From positions 1 through 19,193 of the forward strand of contig JAGCCY010000173.1 in assembly GCA_017651385.1 (NCBI GenBank): 19,193 nucleotides of DNA. The letters run 5' to 3'. Of the stretch, positions 8,505 through 16,471 are shown piece after piece. The notes beneath the pieces were generated by a model. It worked only from the letters and a program-made list of their open reading frames with translations. It did not search any database and was not told the origin of the DNA. Position numbers and translations under genes: made by a program. Each line of letters begins with the position of its first letter. The first letter of the stretch is position 1. This stretch comes from Lachnospiraceae bacterium (GTDB lineage Bacteria; Bacillota; Clostridia; Lachnospirales; Lachnospiraceae).

Positions 8505-11296
8505 TGTTACAAAAAATGTGGCATAAGAAATGGATGAATGTATGCCTTTTGCTGGGCTGTATTCTCCTTACCGCGACGGTGGTGAGTTTTCCCATTTACC
8601 GTACCGCGGCTTATGACAGAATGCTGATCGATCAATTTGATGATTATGCCGTGTCGGAGGGGCGGTGGCCTACACTTGTCATGGGTGCGGCATCCGTCAA
8701 AAAGGAAAGAGGCGGCGCCACAATTAAAAAAATGGACGAGTTTGCGGCATATATATATGATACTCTGCAGGTTAAAGAGTTTAATACATTTGAGTATTTA
8801 AATCTTACCGCCGCTACAATGAGTTCGGATACAAAAAGAAGCGATGCCAAAGAACTTTCCGTTAAGCTTGCGGCTATCGACGATCTTGATAAGAACATCA
8901 AAATACTGACCGGTGAAATGTATTCCGAATCCGGTATGACAGAAGACGGTGCGATCGAATGCGTGGTGAGCCAGTCATGTCTTGTCGACAGAAGACTTCT
9001 TGTGGATGAATATTTCACTTTTGATAATCTCCGTTTTGCGGACGGAACCCCTTTAAGGGTATATATAAAGGGTGTTTATGATGCATCCGACGATTCGGGT
9101 TATTTCTGGTACATAAAACCCGAAAAATTAAACGATTCGTTACTTTGTAATCCGAAGACCTTCAGAGAATGCTTTACGGGCGACAATGCCGCAAAGTTTT
9201 CTTTGAATGCTTCAAGCACCGCAATGTTTGATTACAACAGTCTTACTTCTTTTGATGTGGAACGTATTGAAAAGGCTACGGAATATCTTCTCGAAGAAAG
9301 CGGCTATAAGAGCGTTTTAAGAAAGCCCGCATATACATCAGTTCTCGACGATTACGATATCCGTGTTAAAAGAATATCGGCAACTCTTATGATCTTACAG
9401 GTTCCTGTCCTTGCGATGCTGGCAACCTTCCTTTTGATGATCTCAAGCCAGATGTACGAGATGGAGAAAAACGAGATCTCGGTCATAAAGAGCCGAGGAA
9501 GTTCGCGTGCGCAGATCATAAGACTTTACTTTTATCAGGGACTTTTTATTACCGTTGCAGGCGGAATAATAGGACTTCCGCTCGGGGCAATGATCGCAAG
9601 GCTGCTCGGATCGACGCGGAATTTCCTTCAGTTTGATTTTAACAGGGCATTGGATGTTTCATATACAAAAGAGACCTTTATATATCTTGCGGGCGCAATA
9701 CTTGTATCTTTATTAAGTATCACGATCCCGTCGATCAAGCACAGCCGTGTTACGATCGTAAAGCTTAAACAGTCCAAGGCACTTAAAAAGAAGGCCTGGT
9801 GGGAGAAACTGTTTCTCGATGTCATACTTCTCGGAGCTTCGCTTTACGGTTTCTACAGTTTCAACAAAAACGGCGGAGACCTTTCAAACTCCGTTATGGC
9901 CGGTGAAAGTCTGGATCCCCTTCTTTATATAAGTTCATCGCTTTTCATTCTCGGTGCCGGACTTTTCTTTTTACGTATCCAGCCGTACATTGTGAAGCTT
10001 ATATATACGATAGGAAAGAGCAAATGGGGTCCCGCGAGTTTTGTGTCCTTTATGGAGAACATAAAGAACGGGCGTAAGCAGCAGCTTATCATGCTTTTCC
10101 TTATCATGACGATATCACTCGGTATGTATCATGCGACCGTAGCACGTACCATTCTTCAGAATGCGGTTGAGAATACGAAATATCTTTCGGGTACGGATGT
10201 CATCATTAAAGAGATCTGGACGCAGATGACAGACAGATACGGTACCCCAACGGGTGATTATATCATGCCGGATTTTGCAAAATACAATTCCATGGAAGCG
10301 GCTGAAAGCTTCACAAAAGTCATATGCGATACCGGTGCTCATGTAAGAAGCAGTGTTTCCAACGAAAATGTCAGGGTCACCGCTATGGGTATCAATACCA
10401 AAGAATTCGGTTCGATGACCATGGTGGATAAGGGCTTTTTAAAGAAGCATTACTACGAATACTTAAATGACCTTGCAGTTGTGGAAAACGGAGTGCTCGT
10501 ATCGTCTGCTTTCCAAACGAAACTGGGTTATAAGGTCGGTGATTCCATAAGCTTCTACAATTCACAGAAGAAGTATACTACGGCTACCATCGTCGGATTC
10601 ATAGATTACTTCCCGGGTTTTTCTCCGGTAGAAAACGGACTTAATCCCGACGGTACCGCATATTCCGAGGAAAAATATCTTCTGGTCGCACACTATGATT
10701 ATCTTATCAATAAGTGGGGTACGACGCCCTACGAAGTGTGGATAGAACTTAAAGACGGCTATGATTCGGAAGACGTATATAAATGGATCGATGACAACCA
10801 TATCCAATTAAGCAAGTACGTAAACAGAGAGGCCAAGATGGATGCAACCTTATCGGATCCTCTGCTTCAGGGTACAAACGGTGTGCTAACGATGGGATTC
10901 GTGGTCACGATCATCCTCTGTGCGGTCGGATACCTTATTTATTGGGTAATGTCCATAAGAGAAAGAGAACTGATCTTCGGTGTACTTCGTGCAACGGGTC
11001 TTCACAAGGGAGAGATATTCCATATGCTCATAAATGAGCAGATATTCTCCGGACTTTTCTCGGTACTTGCGGGCATCGGAATAGGAAAGATCACATCGAC
11101 TCTTTTTGTTCCGATACTTCAAAGGGCATATGCTTCGGAAAATCAGGCTCTGCCCATGAAGTTATATACCGTTGCGGCGGATATGTATAAGCTTTACGGC
11201 GTGATCGTATTCGTAATGCTTACGGCCATAGCGGTACTTATAGCTATACTTTCCAAGATGAATGTAACCAAGGCACTTAAGTTGGGTGAAGAATAA
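8492..11296 (+). CDS. Large FtsX/MacB-type ABC exporter permease
   Basis: This is the membrane subunit of the exporter, 934 residues, with ten predicted helices and two extracytoplasmic domains. Helix 1 is at about 16-34, followed by an outer domain at about 35-290. Helices 2-4 are near 300-318, 345-370 and 395-415. Two extra helices sit near 441-456 and 475-495. Helix 7 is at about 531-547, with a second outer domain at about 550-795, and helices 8-10 are at about 800-822, 850-870 and 902-922. The motifs EMEKNEISVIKSRGSSRAQI and SIRERELIFGVLRATGLHKG are the paired coupling regions of FtsX units. One chain thus carries two FtsX modules. The ATG at 8492 is chosen because AAGGAA lies 7 bases upstream; an in-frame ATG at 8504 lacks this. 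The stop overlaps the next start (TAATG). Known relatives export lipoproteins, peptides or antibiotics; the substrate here is unknown. Confidence 0.9.
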   Translation: MFGIMLQKMWHKKWMNVCLLLGCILLTATVVSFPIYRTAAYDRMLIDQFDDYAVSEGRWPTLVMGAASVKKERGGATIKKMDEFAAYIYDTLQVKEFNTFEYLNLTAATMSSDTKRSDAKELSVKLAAIDDLDKNIKILTGEMYSESGMTEDGAIECVVSQSCLVDRRLLVDEYFTFDNLRFADGTPLRVYIKGVYDASDDSGYFWYIKPEKLNDSLLCNPKTFRECFTGDNAAKFSLNASSTAMFDYNSLTSFDVERIEKATEYLLEESGYKSVLRKPAYTSVLDDYDIRVKRISATLMILQVPVLAMLATFLLMISSQMYEMEKNEISVIKSRGSSRAQIIRLYFYQGLFITVAGGIIGLPLGAMIARLLGSTRNFLQFDFNRALDVSYTKETFIYLAGAILVSLLSITIPSIKHSRVTIVKLKQSKALKKKAWWEKLFLDVILLGASLYGFYSFNKNGGDLSNSVMAGESLDPLLYISSSLFILGAGLFFLRIQPYIVKLIYTIGKSKWGPASFVSFMENIKNGRKQQLIMLFLIMTISLGMYHATVARTILQNAVENTKYLSGTDVIIKEIWTQMTDRYGTPTGDYIMPDFAKYNSMEAAESFTKVICDTGAHVRSSVSNENVRVTAMGINTKEFGSMTMVDKGFLKKHYYEYLNDLAVVENGVLVSSAFQTKLGYKVGDSISFYNSQKKYTTATIVGFIDYFPGFSPVENGLNPDGTAYSEEKYLLVAHYDYLINKWGTTPYEVWIELKDGYDSEDVYKWIDDNHIQLSKYVNREAKMDATLSDPLLQGTNGVLTMGFVVTIILCAVGYLIYWVMSIRERELIFGVLRATGLHKGEIFHMLINEQIFSGLFSVLAGIGIGKITSTLFVPILQRAYASENQALPMKLYTVAADMYKLYGVIVFVMLTAIAVLIAILSKMNVTKALKLGEE

Positions 11297-11982
11297 TGGC
11301 AGATGAATTGGTAATAACGGCGGAAGGGATTACAAGGATATTCCCTGTGCCGGGCGGTGAATTTACCGCTCTTAAAGGTATAAATGCGGAGGTTCCGAAA
11401 GGGACATTCGCCATACTTAAAGGTCGTTCGGGTTCGGGAAAGACCACTCTTATGAACATCATAGGTACGCTCGACGATCCCACAAAAGGCGTTGTTTATC
11501 TTAACGGAAAAGCAATAGAGGGAATGAACGCGAATGAGCGTGAAGAGTTAAGACGTAAGGAAATGGGCTTTGTGTTCCAGTCGGTTTCTTTGATCCCCTC
11601 ACTCAATGCATTTCAGAATGTGGAATTTTCCATGCGCATGGCGGGCATACGTCCGTCAAAAGAACGCGACAAGAGAGTTGAGGAATGCTTAAATCTCGTG
11701 GGTCTTCATAATCGTATGAACCACATGCCCGCCGAGATGTCGGGTGGTGAGCAGCAGAGAGTTGCGATCGCAAGGTCGCTTGCACACGGCCCGAAGCTTA
11801 TCCTTGCCGATGAGCCCACGGCGGAGCTTGACTCGGCCATGGCGGCAAAGGTAACCGAGATATTTAAAGAGATGACCAGAAAAGAAGGCATCACCGTACT
11901 TATGACCACACACGATGTCGGTCTTATGGATGCCGCAGACATGATAATCGAACTCGAAAACGGGGAGAGAATAAATGGCTGA
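11296..11982 (+). CDS. ABC exporter ATPase, MacB/LolD type
   Basis: This is a cytoplasmic ATPase of 228 residues that powers the large permease upstream. The Walker A motif GRSGSGKTT is at 43-51, the Q-loop at Gln95, the signature MSGGEQQR at 148-155, Walker B LILADEP at 168-174 and the switch His206. All catalytic elements are present, including the Glu after Walker B. Length and motifs fit the MacB/LolD/FtsE group that partners with FtsX-type permeases. Its start codon shares one base with the permease stop codon, and its end overlaps the second ATPase gene by 8 bases. Because a different ATPase follows and the permease has two fused halves, a heterodimer of the two ATPases is the likely arrangement. 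Confidence 0.93.
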   Translation: MADELVITAEGITRIFPVPGGEFTALKGINAEVPKGTFAILKGRSGSGKTTLMNIIGTLDDPTKGVVYLNGKAIEGMNANEREELRRKEMGFVFQSVSLIPSLNAFQNVEFSMRMAGIRPSKERDKRVEECLNLVGLHNRMNHMPAEMSGGEQQRVAIARSLAHGPKLILADEPTAELDSAMAAKVTEIFKEMTRKEGITVLMTTHDVGLMDAADMIIELENGERING

Positions 11983-12892
11983 GAATGATATAATGATTAA
12001 GGCCGACGGCCTTGTGAAAATTTATAAGACAAAAGAAACCGAAGTACTTGCGCTTCATGGTCTCGATCTTATCGTCAACACCGGAGAACTTACCGCGATC
12101 ATCGGTAATTCCGGAAGCGGAAAGTCCACCTTTTTAAACATGATAGGCGGTCTTGATAAGCCCAGTGCCGGTGCCCTTCTGGTGGACGGAAAGAATCTAT
12201 TTACGATGTCCGAGCACGAGCTTATAGGATATAAGCGCGACACCGTAGGGTTCGTGTGGCAGAATAACGGAAGAAACTTACTTCCCTATCTTACAGCTCT
12301 TGAAAACGTAATGCTTCCCATGAGTTTATCGAACACAGGCAAAAAGCATGACAAGGCGATGGAACTTCTTGAAATGGTAGGTATGGCTCATAAGAAGCAC
12401 AGCCGTATGAACATGCTTTCCGGCGGTGAACAGCAGAGGATCGCGATAGCGATCGCACTTGCCAATTCACCGAAGCTTCTTTTGGCCGATGAGCCTACGG
12501 GTAGTGTCGATCATGCCACCGCGGATTACATCTTTGATGTATTTACGGAGCTTAACAGAAACGGACAGACCATTTTGATAGTTACGCATGATATGGCACT
12601 TTCCAAGAAGGTTAAGCGTGTTGTTGCGATAAGGGACGGAAAGATAAGCTCCGAGCGTGTGCTTAAGGAAGCCTATGCAGACCGTCTTAAGGAAAGCGGC
12701 ATCGACTGGAGGAACGAAGATACTCAGGAGGAATATGCCGTTTTGGACCGTGCGAACCGTGTGCAGATACCTCACGAGCTCATAGACAGTTTAAAGCTTA
12801 AGGATAATAAGGTCACCATTACCATTAAGGACGGGGAGATCATAATAAGGAACCCCAATAAAGAAGAAAAAGAACAGGTAAAAGAACAATAA
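11975..12892 (+). CDS. ABC exporter ATPase with C-terminal AbrB-like domain
   Basis: This is the second ATPase of the exporter, 305 residues. The Walker A motif GNSGSGKST is at 44-52, the Q-loop at Gln96, LSGGEQQR at 148-155, Walker B LLLADEP at 168-174 and the switch His205, so it should be active. The core ends near residue 228. It is followed by a charged linker and a segment at 255-293 (VLDRANRVQIPHELIDSLK, then VTITIKDGEIIIRNP). That segment has the pattern of a SpoVT/AbrB swapped-hairpin domain: a D-R-x-x-R-x-x-I-P turn, a short helix and a two-strand end. Such domains dimerise and often bind DNA. Here it may instead lock the nucleotide-binding dimer or a permease contact. A Lys/Glu tail ends the protein. 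The ribosome binding site GGGGAGA at 11962-11968 supports the start. The ATPase call is firm; the domain call is by eye. Confidence 0.92.
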   Translation: MAENDIMIKADGLVKIYKTKETEVLALHGLDLIVNTGELTAIIGNSGSGKSTFLNMIGGLDKPSAGALLVDGKNLFTMSEHELIGYKRDTVGFVWQNNGRNLLPYLTALENVMLPMSLSNTGKKHDKAMELLEMVGMAHKKHSRMNMLSGGEQQRIAIAIALANSPKLLLADEPTGSVDHATADYIFDVFTELNRNGQTILIVTHDMALSKKVKRVVAIRDGKISSERVLKEAYADRLKESGIDWRNEDTQEEYAVLDRANRVQIPHELIDSLKLKDNKVTITIKDGEIIIRNPNKEEKEQVKEQ

Positions 12893-12906
12893 AAGGGAGA
12901 ATTTAA

Positions 12907-14484
12907 ATGTCAGTAAAAGCCGTAAACCCGATATTACAGGGATTTTACCCGGATCCTTCGGCCATAAGCGTCGGAGAGGATTATTACATTGTCAATTCGT
13001 CATTTTCATATTTTCCGGGTCTTCCGATCATGCACAGTACTGATCTTGCCCATTGGGAGCAGATAGGAAACGTACTTGACAGGGAGTCCCAGCTTCCGCT
13101 TGAGAATGCGGGCCATTCACAGGGACTTTTTGCGCCGACCATAAGATACAACGACGGTATCTTCTATGTAATATGCACAAACGTGTCCCATGGAGGAAAT
13201 TTCATAGTAACGGCCGAAGAACCCGAAGGCCCCTGGTCGGAACCTCATTATATAGACGGTGCGGAAGGTATAGATCCGAGTCTTTTCTTTGATGATGACG
13301 GAAAGTGTTATTATATCGGAACGCATCCGAATCCCGAAGGCTGTAAGTATGACGGCGACTGGTATATATACATCCAGGAGATCGATATTGAGAATTTTAA
13401 GCTCATCGGCGAAAAGCATGATGTATGGAACGGTGCCGTGAAAGGCGTTCACTGGCCCGAGGGACCGCATCTTTATAAGATAGACGACTATTACTATATT
13501 ATCCATGCGGAAGGCGGCACAGGCCCCCATCACGCCATATGCTGCGCACGATCGAAGACCGTGTTCGGACCTTATGAGAATAACTTCAATAATCCCATAT
13601 TTACGCACAGACACTTAGGAAAGCGCTATCCGATCCAGTATGTGGGCCACGGAGATCTTTTCCTTGCGGCAAACGGCGAATGGTATATGGTGATGCTGGC
13701 AGTGCGCCCCACAAAGGGCTATACGACAATGGGACGCGAGACATTCCTTGCGAAGGTGACTTTCGAAGACGGCTGGCCGCTTGTCAATCCGGGACTCGGT
13801 GTTTTATCCGATGAACTTATCGTAAAGCTTGATGAGTTCGTACCCGAAGTGATCGAGACAAGTCTTCCGAATGTATCCAAAAAATATGATTTTACACGCG
13901 TGAAGGAACTCGGCCCCGAGTGGCTTTCATTAAGAAAGTCGCACAAGGATTTTGTTTCTTTTACGCAAGACGGCCTTCTTCTTAAATGCGGTACCGATAA
14001 CTTAACCGAAACGGGCCATCCTTCTTTTGTGGCAATAAGACAGGACAGCCATATGTTTGAAGCAAGGGCAACATTTGTGCCGGATAACTTATATCTCGGT
14101 GCCCGTGCCGGTATCTGCTATATGCAGAGCAATGACTATCAGTTAAGATTTGAAGTGTACGAAAACCGTGCAAGAGTAGTGCTTGTAAAGGGCGGAACGG
14201 AAGAAGTCCTTACTGCTTCACCCGCAGAATTAAGCCCCGTTACACTTATACTTAAAGTCTCGGGTACGAAGGCGTCGTTATTTATCATGAGCGATAAGGG
14301 CGTTGAGCCTCTTGTGAGAAATTACAATATTCCCGAACTGTCCACGGAAGTTGCGGGAGGCTTTGTGGGCTGTACCGTCGGGATCTTCGCGACTGACGGT
14401 GAAGACAGGGAAGAGCCCGTATATGCTGTCTTTAAATCTTTCTCGTATGAAAGATTGTTGCCAAAGCCCGACGAAGAGGCGTAA
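12907..14484 (+). CDS. Glycoside hydrolase family 43, beta-xylosidase/arabinofuranosidase type
   Basis: This is a cytoplasmic glycosidase of 525 residues with no signal peptide, expected to trim imported oligosaccharides such as xylo- or arabinoxylo-oligosaccharides. The GH43 five-bladed propeller fills about residues 7-310. The catalytic triad can be placed: Asp16 (base, in FYPDPS), Asp123 (pKa modulator, in GIDPSLFFDD) and Glu185 (acid, in HWPEGPHLYK). Residues 320-520 form a C-terminal beta-sandwich like the one in GH43 beta-xylosidases that helps close the active site. Length and layout fit the two-domain GH43 xylosidase/arabinofuranosidase subfamilies (11/12 range), but substrate choice cannot be fixed by eye. 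It starts 14 bases after the ATPase gene with the ribosome binding site AGGGAGA (12894-12900), so it appears to belong to the exporter transcript. That is an odd place for a sugar-degrading enzyme. Confidence 0.92.
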   Translation: MSVKAVNPILQGFYPDPSAISVGEDYYIVNSSFSYFPGLPIMHSTDLAHWEQIGNVLDRESQLPLENAGHSQGLFAPTIRYNDGIFYVICTNVSHGGNFIVTAEEPEGPWSEPHYIDGAEGIDPSLFFDDDGKCYYIGTHPNPEGCKYDGDWYIYIQEIDIENFKLIGEKHDVWNGAVKGVHWPEGPHLYKIDDYYYIIHAEGGTGPHHAICCARSKTVFGPYENNFNNPIFTHRHLGKRYPIQYVGHGDLFLAANGEWYMVMLAVRPTKGYTTMGRETFLAKVTFEDGWPLVNPGLGVLSDELIVKLDEFVPEVIETSLPNVSKKYDFTRVKELGPEWLSLRKSHKDFVSFTQDGLLLKCGTDNLTETGHPSFVAIRQDSHMFEARATFVPDNLYLGARAGICYMQSNDYQLRFEVYENRARVVLVKGGTEEVLTASPAELSPVTLILKVSGTKASLFIMSDKGVEPLVRNYNIPELSTEVAGGFVGCTVGIFATDGEDREEPVYAVFKSFSYERLLPKPDEEA

Positions 14485-14501
14485 AATTATAAGACAAGGC
14501 G

Positions 14502-14522
14502 GTGCCGGATAAAAACCGGCAC
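14502..14522 (+). promoter_or_regulatory. Intercistronic hairpin without a T tract
   Basis: GTGCCGG (14502-14508) and CCGGCAC (14516-14522) form a perfect 7-base-pair stem with a 7-base A-rich loop. It lies in the 75-base gap between the GH43 gene and the U32-like pair. No T run follows, so it is not a standard terminator. A smaller AAAGC/GCTTT palindrome sits just downstream at 14530-14540. It could be an mRNA processing or stabilising hairpin that sets different expression on its two sides. Confidence 0.45.
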
Positions 14523-14559
14523 ATGCCGGAAAGCGGCTTTAAAGCTTTGGGAGGATAAT

Positions 14560-15513
14560 ATGGTTAAGGCGAGATTTCATTTACCAGGACTCAGATTTAA
14601 TTACCCGCTCAATATGATGTGGGTGAGTCTTCTTGACAATAAACCCGAATGGTTCAGAGAGGGTGTGGAGATAGGTTCTTTCTTCGGATGTTTTCCCGTT
14701 GCGCTCTGGAACGGCGGAAGGCTTATCCAGCACGACCAGTGTGACCGCGAATTTATCGAAAATGTGGTCAAGAACATAAACGAGCAGGGTATACCCGTAA
14801 GATACACTTTTACAAATCCGCTCATTACCGAAGAAGATCTTGACGATCCGTATTGCAATTACTGCATGCAGGTTGCGGATAACGGTATGAACGAAGTTAT
14901 GGTAATGTCACCGATACTTGAGAAATACCTTCGTGAAAAATATCCCGATTTTGCATATAACAGTTCCACATGTAAGGAACTTAAGAGTGCGGACGATATC
15001 AATGCGGAATTTGAAAAGGGCTATAAATATGTGGTCCTTGACTATAACTTAAACAATCATTGGGAATTTTTGGGAAAGCTTACGCATCCCGAAAAGCTTG
15101 AGGTGCTCGTAAATACCCTTTGTGAGCCCAACTGTCCGAGACGCGGCGAACACTACCGCCAGATAGCAAGAGACCAGAGGACGGTTCTTTTAAATCGTAC
15201 GCTTCCAAAAGAACAGCAGGTTCCAATAAAGGAATGGGTCTGCAAATACGGCGATTACAACTGCGTATGGACCATAAAGGATTATCCTACATTCATAAAA
15301 CCCGAGGATATCTGGGATAAGTATATCCCCGCGGGTATAAACAATTTTAAGATCGAAGGCCGTACCGCAAATCTGTTTTCACTTGTGGATACCTACTGTT
15401 ATTTTATGATCAAGCCCGAATTTTTCGGTGAAGCAAGGCTTTTCCTTCTTAAGAATCTTCAGGCTTCGCATATCATCAATGTCGCAAGACCGAAGCCCGC
15501 ACCGTGGAAGTAA
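14560..15513 (+). CDS. U32 peptidase-like (UbiU/V-fold) protein, first of tandem pair
   Basis: This 317-residue protein is not one I can name. It appears to be soluble: no signal peptide or membrane segment is visible. It alternates short strands and helices like a TIM barrel. The segment LVNTLCEPNCPRRGEHY (Cys188, Cys192), a second pair Cys228 and Cys235, and the late motif NNFKIEGR (262-268) recall U32-family proteins. In the U32 relatives UbiU, UbiV, TrhP and RlhA, four cysteines bind a [4Fe-4S] cluster for hydroxylation or RNA modification. The conserved start HLPG and the WNGGR motif (50-54) are shared with the next gene but are not standard U32 landmarks, so this may be a divergent subfamily. 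The ribosome binding site GGGAGG (14549-14554) supports the start. The fold is a motif-based inference; the substrate is unknown. Confidence 0.6.
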   Translation: MVKARFHLPGLRFNYPLNMMWVSLLDNKPEWFREGVEIGSFFGCFPVALWNGGRLIQHDQCDREFIENVVKNINEQGIPVRYTFTNPLITEEDLDDPYCNYCMQVADNGMNEVMVMSPILEKYLREKYPDFAYNSSTCKELKSADDINAEFEKGYKYVVLDYNLNNHWEFLGKLTHPEKLEVLVNTLCEPNCPRRGEHYRQIARDQRTVLLNRTLPKEQQVPIKEWVCKYGDYNCVWTIKDYPTFIKPEDIWDKYIPAGINNFKIEGRTANLFSLVDTYCYFMIKPEFFGEARLFLLKNLQASHIINVARPKPAPWK

Positions 15514-15522
15514 GGAGAAGTT

Positions 15523-16413
15523 ATGGCAAAAGAAGTATACTGGCATCTTCCGGGATTTTATTATTTCTTTTACTTAAATCAGATAATCATAAACCTTATG
15601 GAAGAGTATCCCGAGAAGTTTAATGAAGGGTATAAAGTCGCAAGTGTCTACGGTACTTTTCCGGGTGCGATATGGAACGGCGGGAGAGCGGTTTTCGGAA
15701 TTACTTCAAAAGGTGACATGGAGAAGATCGTTTCTACTTATAATAAGCTGAACGTTCCCGTGAGATTTACCTGGACAAATTCCTTACTCACCGAAAAGCA
15801 TTTAAACGATACATACTGCAATCTCATAATGGATATCGCAAACAACGGTATGAATCAGGTGCTTGTAAACAGTCCCGTCCTTGAGGATTACCTTAAAAAG
15901 ACTTATCCGGATTTTAAGTATCTTTCAAGCACCACCAAGAGGATCGTCGATCCCGCCGAACTGATGGCTGAGCTTGAAAAGGACTATTATCTGGTAGTTC
16001 TTGACTATGATCTTAATCGTGACGAGGAAGTGCTTAAAGCAATTGAACCAAAGGCAGACAGGATAGAGATCTTAGTCGATGAAGTATGTTTCCCGCACTG
16101 TAAAAAGCGCGTCGATCATTACAAAGACGAGTCGCTCATGCAGCTTACTTTCGAAAACGGGACGTGCTTTGACTGTCCCAACAAGAAAGGAAAACCTTCT
16201 ATTGCCGATTGCATGAAAAGACCTCACTTTATAAGTGCCGAAGAAGTGTCGTCATATGCAAACCGTGGATTCGTAAACTTTAAGTTAGTGGGAAGAGGAC
16301 TCCCGCGTGATATGGTGATCGAATCATATCTATATTACCTGGTGCTTCCGGGAGAACGGGAATATATTAAAGATAAGATATCAAAGACTCTGAACAAAAT
16401 ACTTGGAAAATGA
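15523..16413 (+). CDS. U32 peptidase-like (UbiU/V-fold) protein, second of tandem pair
   Basis: This 296-residue paralogue of the preceding gene matches along nearly its full length. Shared landmarks include HLPG, WNGGR (51-55), R-[YF]-T-[FW]-TN near 81-86, Cys99, NGMN, SP[IV]LE, YPDF, VVLDY and the late NFKLVGR (252-258). The cysteines are Cys189 and Cys193 (CFPHCKKRVDHY), then Cys215, Cys218 and Cys230. This is a slightly different set from its partner but again enough for an Fe-S cluster. The two genes are 9 bases apart, and the ribosome binding site AAGGAG overlaps the upstream stop codon. A tandem pair with cysteine sets mirrors UbiU-UbiV, which form a heterodimer. A ubiquinone role is unlikely in an anaerobic Gram-positive bacterium. 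It ends 12 bases before a strong terminator stem. Function unknown. Confidence 0.6.
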   Translation: MAKEVYWHLPGFYYFFYLNQIIINLMEEYPEKFNEGYKVASVYGTFPGAIWNGGRAVFGITSKGDMEKIVSTYNKLNVPVRFTWTNSLLTEKHLNDTYCNLIMDIANNGMNQVLVNSPVLEDYLKKTYPDFKYLSSTTKRIVDPAELMAELEKDYYLVVLDYDLNRDEEVLKAIEPKADRIEILVDEVCFPHCKKRVDHYKDESLMQLTFENGTCFDCPNKKGKPSIADCMKRPHFISAEEVSSYANRGFVNFKLVGRGLPRDMVIESYLYYLVLPGEREYIKDKISKTLNKILGK

Positions 16414-16425
16414 TGATAAACGGTG

Positions 16426-16456
16426 ATCCGGGGCAGATGCTCCGGATTTTTTTTTT
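16426..16456 (+). terminator. Rho-independent terminator ending the exporter/GH43/U32-like block
   Basis: ATCCGGGG (16426-16433) pairs with CTCCGGAT (16440-16447) through one G-T wobble. The closing C-G and A-T bases can extend the stem, and the loop is very short. A run of ten T residues follows (16447-16456). It begins 13 bases after the last U32-like stop codon. Confidence 0.92.
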
Positions 16457-16471
16457 ATTTTTGAAAAAAAT

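Noticed and set aside
14560..16413. Calling the tandem pair UbiU and UbiV
   Set aside because: Similarity is at the level of motif layout only, and the cysteine spacing differs from that of the E. coli proteins; a ubiquinone pathway is not expected in this kind of organism.
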